A stretch of 64,000 nucleotides of DNA from Closterium sp. NIES-65. Lineage: Eukaryota > Streptophyta > Zygnematophyceae > Desmidiales > Closteriaceae. The notes under the pieces are model-generated. The model ran no database searches. It was not told where the DNA came from and was given only the letters and a program-made list of their open reading frames with translations. The DNA lies in NCBI GenBank assembly GCA_948144175.1, contig CANXME010002332.1:216287-280286 (forward strand), in the 5' to 3' direction. This document shows, piece by piece, positions 56,344-64,000 of the stretch. Made by a program: the position numbers and the translations under genes. Numbering within the stretch: position 1 is the stretch's first letter; each line of letters opens with the position of its first letter.

Positions 56344-57822
56344 CCTGTTTTCTGAAAATGAGCCGCACATTTGGCTTGGAAGTGGAGTCGCAGAGATTGT
56401 CTTAACAGTCCTTGCTATCCTGCATCGCACATCCTGCATCGCACATCCTGCATCGCACACATCCTGCATCGCACACCGTCCTTGCTATGGGCGGAATCGA
56501 TCTATGCGAACTGACTGGTCGCAGAGCGCGGTTCATAGTGCCTGGCGAACTCTGCGCAGCGTTGTTCGGAGTCGGTCGTCGTCGCTCAAGCGATTATGGA
56601 GGTGCCGACCTCTGACGAAGCTCTTTCCCGCCCATGGCCCCCGACTGCGTCGTAGCTGATCAGACCAGAGCGCTTCGGCTGGAAGCATTTATGAAAGTTT
56701 TCGTTTTGAAGCAATTTGTTTTTGTGCTGCCCACTTCAACCCGACTCTTGCGGGTCTGGTCCGCCGCTCCATTCCACTCCCTCGGAAATCGAACTTGGCA
56801 CCTATGTTTCGAACATGTGAGTGCATACCTGGGACATTTTTCTTTCCATTCTTTGTGCAACTGTCATTCGGTCAGGCGGTCCTCCCGACTGAGGTTCTGT
56901 CGCGCTTGCGCCGAGACCGACGCATTTCTGGGCATGAAATCGGGTTTCTCCTTTTCAATAGACAGTCTCCGCTGCCCCAAGGATTTTTGTAGGAAATTAC
57001 TGCATTGCCGGGGATGCTACCATCCCGCCAACCCATGTTTTACACCCATCACATGATCTCCCCCGGCATCCCATCCCATCCCATCCCATCCCATCCCATC
57101 CCATCCCATCCCATCCCATCCCATCCCATCCCATCTCATCCCTACTTTTTCGTGCCCTGTGTTCAGTGATAGTGCCATGCCACACCAGCTTCAATCTCCG
57201 TTACAAGTAGGGGGCGCGTCGCATCGCATCCCAGCATGGGGGGAATTGAAGAGATGAAGCGACGGAGCTGGCAACATTTCATGCCCGTTGGGAAGGCAAG
57301 CCTCAGCCCAGATGCTCGCGTCGGCTTGGCTCAGATGTTGATGAGCTCAATTTCAGCATTCTGTACTGTATCTTTGGGAGTGCCATCATACCTCTTAGCC
57401 TTCTCAATCGCCTCATTGAAACTGGCACACTTCGTAGCAGTTGATACTTCCTTACAAGTGGCGCATCTCGCACTGTGCACTCGGCATGTCTCGATAGTTC
57501 ATTCTTGAGTTCCTTTTATCGACCTCCTTTTTTCATGTCTCTCATCGTGTGAAAGAGAGCCATTCGTCCAGGCCTCTCCCTTGGAACAATAATGTAGATT
57601 AAACGGCTCTCATCGAGTAGCCTACAAAGTTTCTTAGTGTTAGAGAGCCTTGAAGAGGGCACTGGAGTTCTTTTAGTGCTGAAAGGCGGGCTGGCCTTTA
57701 GCAGTATGATATATATACTTCGAGAAGCTTTTTCTCAAGTCGTTTGTTGAGAGGAAAGAATCAAGTAGAGTCAAACTGACATAGGAAGTAAACAACGGAA
57801 AGCCATTATTAATCTGATCGCG
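56344..57822. other. Spacer before CIP7-like gene
   Basis: Contains CATCCTGCATCGCA repeats at 56420-56472 and a (CATCC)n tract at 57064-57136. A 42-residue open frame from ATG56487 (MGGIDLCELTGRRARF) has no recognised family. Otherwise nothing seen. Confidence 0.45.
57064..57136. repeat. CATCC pentanucleotide microsatellite
   Basis: About 15 perfect copies of catcc. Confidence 0.95.
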
Positions 57823-60800
57823 ATGGAAGACTCGATCATCTTGGACCACGTCCTTTTGCAACTCAACACGACCAAGAGCAGGTCAGTCAATTCCGATCCT
57901 TAATCCTGCTTTCAGTAGCATGAGCCAAAGAATGGCTCGTCATGCAATAGGATCATCCTGCTACTAGAACACATATGCGTCGGTTTTCCTCTTCTCGATT
58001 ATAATAATTGTCCCTGTCATTCATCCTGCTGTCTCCGCATGCAATCCTGTCCCGATGCAGATGCGACGTGGTCGTATCTTGCAACGGAGAAGCCACTATC
58101 GTGTCCACTGGACTAATCCGTCCCTTCGCGTCGCACATCAAGGCCGTGGACGACCAATTCAAGAGCGGCGCGCACCTGATTAAGCTCGACCCGCGCGAAT
58201 GCCGCGAGTTTCTAGATCGGCAGCGGCTAAAACATCCGCTAGCAGCAGCAGCAGCGGAGGAGGACCAAGCAGAGGAGGACACGCTTCTCGGCTGGTTCAA
58301 CCTGAAAACCGTTGAGAGGTCAGCTTCTCTTCCCCGCTGCCTCTCCTCCTCCCCCACCCTTCCCCCCTGTTCCCCTCTTTCCCTCCCACCCTTGGCATGC
58401 TTACATTCTCGAGACTAAGATACCCTTTGGTTGCATTGGAGGTTTTAGATGAGAAGGATACTTTCTTGCGTTGCTACGACCGTAACGTTTGTGAAGTCAC
58501 CCGGGCTGCCCCGGAACAGCTAGCTATACTCATCTGTCACCGTGTCTGTGTCTGCACCTTCCACAGGATAATAACATTCGTGAAGTCACCCGGGCTGCTG
58601 GAGCACGCGGTGACGATCGAGGCGGAGTTGCAGAGCCTAGACGACACCATCCATACCCCCGCCGCTGCCTCTGAGCCGTTTCAGGTACGCGGGGAACAAG
58701 TCAAACTCCAACTCGTGAGCCTCTCCCGTTCTTCCGCCCAGAACCGCGTCCTTGCCACTTGGAAACTGTTCGACACGTCGCGTGTTTGCTCGTGACGACA
58801 CGTCGCGTGTTTGCTCGTGACGACACGTCGCGTGTTTACTCGTGACGACACGTCGCGTGTTTGCTCATGAGGACACGTCGCGCGTGACTTATTTATCGCT
58901 TGCCCTGTCGCACGTGACTGACTGATTGCTTGCCCCGTGGCGCGCGGTTGCCTGACTACCCTCCGTGCCACGGCAGGCGGAGCAGCATCTGGACGACAGC
59001 ATCGGCAGAATGGAGGAGGGCCCGAGTTTTTGAGACGTCTCAAAACCCAACTTTTATCACCCTCTGTGCCACGGCAGGCGGAGCCGCTACTGGACGGCAG
59101 CGACGGCAGAGTGGAGGAGGCCCTGAGAGGGGCGACGCCGCTGAGAGACCGCCTCTCTGGCCGACGAGCGTCGTCTCGCTCGCCGTCTCCCGCCCGAAGC
59201 CTTGTCAGTGCTCACATCCCCGCTCGTGCTCACGTCCCCCTTGTGCTCAAATCCGCTCGTGCTCAAATCCGCTCGTGCTCACATCCGCTCGTGCTCACAT
59301 CCGCTCGTGCTCACATCCGTTCGTGCTCACATCCGCTCGTCCTCACATCCGCTCGTGCTCACATCCGCTCGTCCTCACATCCGCTCGTGCTCACATCCCG
59401 CTCGTGCTCACATCCCGCTCGTGCTCACATCCCGCTCGTGCTCACGTCCCCGCTCGTGTTGACGGTCGTTCCCGTCCTCTGTTCCCATTCTATGTGTGCG
59501 TGATCCCGTGTGTGCGTGATCCCGTGTGTGCGTGATCCCGTGTGTGCGTGATCCCGTGTGTGCGTGATCCCGTGTGTGCGTGATCCCGTGTGTGCGTGAT
59601 CCCGTGTGTGCGTGATCCCGTGTGTGCGTGATCCCGTGTGTGCGTGATCCCGTGTGTGCGTGATCCGTGTGTGCGTGATCCCGTGTGTGCGTGATCCCGT
59701 GTGTGCGTGACTTCGTGTGTGCGTGATCCCGTGTGTGCGTGATCCCGTGTGTGCGTGATCCCGTGTGTGCGTGATCCCGTGTGTGCGTGATCCCGTGTGT
59801 GCGTGACTTCGTGTGTGCGTGATCCCGTGTGTGCGTGATCCCGTGCATGCGTGACTTCGTGTGTGCGTGAGTACTGCAGAGCGGATTCAAGACGGATGCG
59901 TCCAGCGATAGCGGCGAGCGCGAGAGGTGAGATTGGGGTTGACACGGCGTGATGCGTGGCCCTCAGGCTTTAGAGCCGTCACGTGACGCTACGCTTCCCT
60001 GGTTCCTTCTTCTAAAGACCAAGTGTTGAAACTACTCATGGGTGTCCCTCGTAATACTTTTCGAGACGTCTCAAGAAGCGGCCCTTCTTGTGTGTTCCCC
60101 CACCTACCTCTGTTTCCGCGCAGTCACCTGCGCCGCGCCAAGGACGTGCGCACGGCCATGCTCAAGCGCGAGCAAGGAGTGGCAATCGCGCGCGCAGCGG
60201 CGGCGGGATTCTCCCCCGACGTGGTGCCGCTGCTGCTCTGTTTCGCGGATTGCTTCGGAGCCGTCCGATTGAAGCACGCGTGCGTGAAGTTCTCCTCCCT
60301 CGTCCGCCGCCAAGACTCTGCCTACGCGGAAAGCCTCACGCGCGCGCAACTCGCGCAGGCCGCCGCGCAGCCCGGCGGCGGCGCAAGCGCAGGCGCGGGC
60401 AGGGGCGCGGGCGCTGCACCGCCGGTGCAGCCACTGCCGCCGCAGCAGCAGGCGTTTGGACTGGCGGGGGGACGGGGCGGCGGAATCTGGTTACCCGACG
60501 GCCACGTCACCGGTAACACGGTTACAGGGACTCCCGGGGGCTATTACCCCTTAGTTCCGCTGTTTAACGGGGCTATGCCCAGCGGTATCCCCGGCGCTAT
60601 GGGCCCAGGGATATCTCCCTCTACCGGGACCCCTGTAACTTACGGCCTCGTCGGTCCCAATGGGGAGATTTACGCTGTTGCCGGGGGCAGCGGCGGCATG
60701 GCCGGAATGGGTGGCGGTATAGGCGGCACAATGGGTGGCGCAACTCTCGGCGGGACGGGGGCGGGTGGTTGGGGAAGTGCCCCTGGTTTTGCAGGGTATA

Positions 60801-63800
60801 ATAGCCCGTTTTCCACGCCCGGGGGTTGGTCTGGGGAGGACCAATCAGAATGGAGCACGGACGATACTAACGGAAGGGGCGGGTACGGAACTGGGCCGGC
60901 CGCGTATCGCGGCGACTCGCCCGCGGCCGCTAGACGGCGCCGGCCGTTCAAGTCCAAGTCGGCTAGCCGGTTAATGCCGTGGCAGCAGCGGCCGTGGAGC
61001 GCGGCGGGGTTCGCGGCGAGTAATGCGGGGGCGTGGACAGATTTGTCGGATACGAGCAGTGCGGTGTTTGGTAGGGACGATGTGACTGAACCGAGTGTGC
61101 TTTTTCCGGGGAGGAATTTGGTAGAGGACAGCAGCGTCGCGAGCTCTGTCGCAGAGAACCAGCTCAGCTGCTCGGCGAGCCCGCTGCGACCAGCGAACAG
61201 CCGCGCGACGTCGCCCAGGTCGCGCGCGTCGTCGCCTATGTCGCGCGCAACGTCGCAGGATCTGAGGGATTTTGTCCAAGGGCTGCAGAGGAGAGGCGCG
61301 AAGGGGGAACCGGGGGTCGGCGGAACCGGCGCGGGGAGGGAGGCGGCAAGCGGGTTGGACTTAGCCGCCGCTGCGATGGGGATGAAATCGGACGGCGGAG
61401 CGTTGATCAGGAGCGGGAGTGGCCACGGGAGGGCGTCGCATATCTCGCCTATCATCCGCTCTCAGTCCGCGTATCATGTGAGGGCGGGGAGCGGGGGAAG
61501 GGGCGCGGCGGCAGGCGGAGGCACAGGGGGAGAAGCAGGGGGATTTCCGGTGGGAGGGGCGGAGGGAGGAGCATGCGGAGCAGGCGGAGCAGGCGGAGCA
61601 GGCGGAGCAGGGGAAGCAGGAGGGGCAGTGGGGGCAGGCTGCACAGGCAGCATAGGGGGACCAGTTGATATCTTGATGGTAACCTCCTCAACTCCCAAAA
61701 AGGGCTCCTCGTGGGCGAATGCGGATGAGGGGAGGGATTATCTGGGGAGGTGGAGCTCAGGGGAGGTACGACCGCCCTGAACGACCGTTAGACTGGTGCC
61801 TGGGGAGCTCGAAATGGAGATTATGGCCGGGTGGGGAGAGGCGGAAGACGAGGGGGAGGAAGACGTCATGAAGGGGGAGGCGCTCCGCAACTCCCTGGAG
61901 GCTGGCGCGGGGACGGGCGGAAGGGGAGGTGGGGGGGCAGCTGCGGGGAGAGGTGCGGGGAGAGGAGGTGGGGGAGTGACGGAAGCGAGGAGGGCAGTGG
62001 GGGGGAGAGGTAACGGGGGTGTGGCGCCTGGGAACCGTGCTGAGGGGATGGGGTTTGGCGGAATGGGCGCTTTGGCGCGGAGCAGGAGCATTGGGAGCGC
62101 GGGGAGAGGGGGAGGAGCCGGCAGGGGGCGTGGCGGTGGGGGAGTGGGAGGCGGAGGGGGAACGGGGGCGATGAGTGTGCAGGAGAGGGCGATGATGGTG
62201 ATGGAGAGGAAGCAACAGGAGGCTGCCAAACGCAGGGTGCGTGACCTTTGTTTCTATGTGCCTTATTCCTGATTTCATTGTTTGATTCTGTGTAGAAGCG
62301 CTCTTGCTCTCTTTGCATCAGTAGGCTTATGAGCACCTGATTTAATGTGCCTTTGCCCCTTCGCTTCCTCCCCCTTCCCCCACCTTCCCCTTCCCCCAAC
62401 CCTCTCTTTCATTTCCCTGCACGCGCTCTGTGTGTGGTTCCAGGAGGAGGAGAAGCGTCGGCAGGAGGAAGCAAGGCAGCAGCGGCTCCACCGCAGCTCC
62501 TCCCTCGTGCGCTCCTCCTCCTCCTCTGCCTCGCTCTCCGAGCGTCGCCGGTCCCTCTCCTCCGCCTCCCACCCAGCCAGTGCTTCCGCTTCTGGTGCTG
62601 AGGTTGCAACTTCAGCCAGGGCTGCACGTGCGGCTGCTGCTCCAACCAGCACTTTCGCCACCCAAAAGAAGCAGCAGCTACCCTCCCCACGCTCCACTGC
62701 CTATCGTCGCCCCCTCTCTGCTCCTCGCACCTCCAGGCCTAGTTCTGCTGGTGGTGGTGCTGCTTCTCGCACGCTCTCCTCTTCCTCCTCTCTCACGGCT
62801 CCTACTGCTGCTTCTGCAGCCAAAGCAGCAGCTGCGAGTGCAGGTTCCCCTGCTACCACCTCTGCTGCAGCCGCCTCTGCTGCAATTGTGTCTCGTGCCC
62901 GTGCCCGCGCTCCGAGCCCCGATCTCTACCGCACAGGCAAGCTCGGGCAGCAAAACGGGCAGCAGCGAATCTCTCAGAACGTCCCAGGAAGCCGCTTGCA
63001 AGGCGCAGCTGCTGCGGGCATAAGGGGCGGGGTTGGCTATGAGGAGGACAGGCAGCGGGGGGAGGTGGTTCTGTGGGAGGTGGATTTGGGGAAGGTGGAA
63101 GTGGGGGGGGGACGTTGAAGGGCTGGTGAGAGGAGGGCGGGTGGTTCGGTCCCAGAGCGCCCATGTTGTTGTGAGGGAGGGTGCAGAGGAGAAGGAGAAG
63201 GAGAAGGAGAAGGAGCAAGGGCAGCTGTTCAACAATGGGCGAGGAGTGTCTGCTGCTCGGGGTCGCATTGCTGCTGAGTGTGGAGGAGGAAAGGAACCAA
63301 CAGGAGCAGCAGCAGGGAAAGCAGCAGGGAAAGCAGCCGGAGCAGCAGGGGCAGCAGGAGGAGCAATGGAGGAAAACAGCAGGAGCATCAAGGGAAAGGG
63401 CAGGGAAGATTGTGGAGAATGACTATCCGGTTCTGATGAGGAACAAGTCTCCTGCTCGAGGTAGGGAAGCTAATGTAGGGAGTGCGAAGGGCGGGGATGG
63501 ACTGAGTCAGGAGTCCTTGCTCGTGACTTCCCTCGAGTGCTGGAATTTCAGTGACTATGGAAAGGCGGTGGCGGCGGCTGCGGTGGGGAAGGCGGAAAGA
63601 GGGGAGGCGCAAGGAGAAGTGAATTCAGATGCTGATTTCAGCTGGACGCAGGGTGGGGGAAGCAGAGACGAGGACTGGGTGTGCAGCAGCTGCAACAGCA
63701 ACAGCAGCAGCAGGAGCAGGAGCAAGCAGCAGCTGCAGCAGCAGGAGCAGCAACAGGAGCAGGAGCAGGAGAATAAACAGGTGGCTAGTGGAAAGAACGT

Positions 63801-64000
63801 GGTCCAGAGAAGGATGTGGATAAGGGATGTCATGTCTAACGAGCATGAGAATGTGGCTGTGATGAATGCAGCTAATGCCCCTAAACTGTCTATGAAGGCT
63901 GGAGCAGAGGAGCTTGTTCTTCTGCCTGCTGGGAACGCCCTTGGGCCTGTGGTGCAGTATGGAGGCAAGGGTGGGTGGGAAAGGAGCTGAGAAGGCAGGG
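57823..64000 (+). CDS. CIP7: COP1-interacting protein 7-like protein, 3' end beyond window
   Basis: Exons: 57823-57881, 58061-58318, 58567-58684, 59078-59203, 59880-59926, 60124-62236 (interrupted, see below), 62444 onward. MEDSIILDHVLLQLNTTKSRCDVVVSCNGE, IVSTGLIRPFASHI, IITFVKSPGLLEHAV and LRRAKDVRTAMLKREQGVAIARAAAAGF..CFADCFGA match the conserved N-terminus of plant CIP7, a nuclear protein that binds the light regulator COP1. The rest is Gly/Ala/Ser-rich, with Glu/Arg helices near ERAMMVMERKQQEAAKRR and EEEKRRQEEARQQR. Two oddities: an in-frame TGA at 61778-61780 with coding character resuming in the same frame, and loss of frame at a 9-G run (63103-63111). The coding path after 63118 is not resolved. 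Confidence 0.75.
58478..58512 (+). repeat. Partial copy of CIP7-like exon 3
   Basis: GTAACGTTTGTGAAGTCACCCGGGCTGC mirrors ATAACATTCGTGAAGTCACC of the exon at 58567. Confidence 0.85.
58775..58890. repeat. CGTGACGACACGTCGCGTGTTTG tandem repeat
   Basis: About 26-bp units ACACGTCGCGTGTTTGCTCG + TGACG, four copies with variants, in CIP7-like intron 3. Confidence 0.85.
58950..59027 (+). repeat. Upstream copy of CIP7-like exon 4 head
   Basis: Intron tail GTGCCACGGCAG followed by GCGGAGCAGCATCTGGACGA...GAGGAGGGCC copies 59063-59126; it ends at the palindrome at 59028. Confidence 0.85.
59028..59045. repeat. Palindrome, ACGT centre
   Basis: TTTTGAGACGTCTCAAAA, a perfect 18-bp palindrome between the two copies of CIP7-like exon 4. 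Confidence 0.9.
59213..59460. repeat. 16-bp tandem repeat GCTCGTGCTCACATCC
   Basis: About 15 units with small variants, starting directly after the probable exon 4 donor. Confidence 0.9.
59492..59872. repeat. 16-bp tandem repeat GTGTGTGCGTGATCCC
   Basis: About 24 units, some with GACTTC in place of GATCCC; ends seven bases before the exon at 59880. Confidence 0.95.
60057..60078. repeat. Palindrome, ACGT centre
   Basis: CTTTTCGAGACGTCTCAAGA followed by AG, in the CIP7-like intron shortly before the exon at 60124. Two arm positions are mismatched. Confidence 0.75.

Noticed and set aside
59408..59945. HTRDHAHTGSRTHG repeat proteins on the minus strand
   Set aside because: Translation of the 16-bp intronic minisatellite.

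Overview
The window looks like nuclear DNA of a streptophyte green alga or other green plant. The genes are split by short GT-AG introns. They match plant families: an oil-body-associated protein (DUF1264), a patatin-type phospholipase A I (pPLA-I), a COP1-interacting-protein-7-like protein, a HIG1-domain protein and two hybrid histidine kinases. The chromodomain Ty3/Gypsy element with an initiator-Met tRNA primer site fits too. A zygnematophycean such as Closterium would fit the repeat-loaded introns, but that is an inference.

Layout. 434-2262 (+): OBAP/DUF1264 gene, whose duplicated 5' end runs off the left edge. 2742-7504 (-): DUF2039 (C9orf85-like) zinc-binding protein. 8281-11928 (-): a restriction-like-endonuclease (RLE) non-LTR retrotransposon bounded by a perfect 16-bp target-site duplication. 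12392-27859 (+): a 15-exon pPLA-I gene (LRR + armadillo + patatin + C-terminal domain). 28510-29359 (+): HIG1-domain protein. 29360-40576: about 11 kb without recognisable genes, made of minisatellites, a MITE-like element and a recent 2.4-kb tandem duplication. 40577-43985 and 44736-50625 (+): two tandem paralogous PAS hybrid histidine kinases with almost the same exon plan. 50910-56338 (+): a young Ty3/Gypsy element (LTRs differing at two of 279 positions, AATAA target duplication). 57823-64000 (+): CIP7-like gene, continuing past the right edge.

The most unusual property is genome-wide within the window. Nearly every long gene carries partial tandem copies of its own exons in the adjacent introns. 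Copies with the acceptor and exon head lie upstream of the intact exon; copies with the exon tail and donor lie downstream. At least six junctions between such copies hold a short palindrome of consensus CTTTTGAGNCGNCTCAAAAG. Ten clear instances occur here, with centres that look like decayed CpG. I find no named element that matches it. The pPLA-I introns also contain three sense-oriented kinesin-like fragments (stalk, P-loop, later motor region), two of them followed by their own inverted copy.

Exon boundaries were read by eye from splice consensus, reading frame and remembered family conservation. No alignment or transcript evidence was available.
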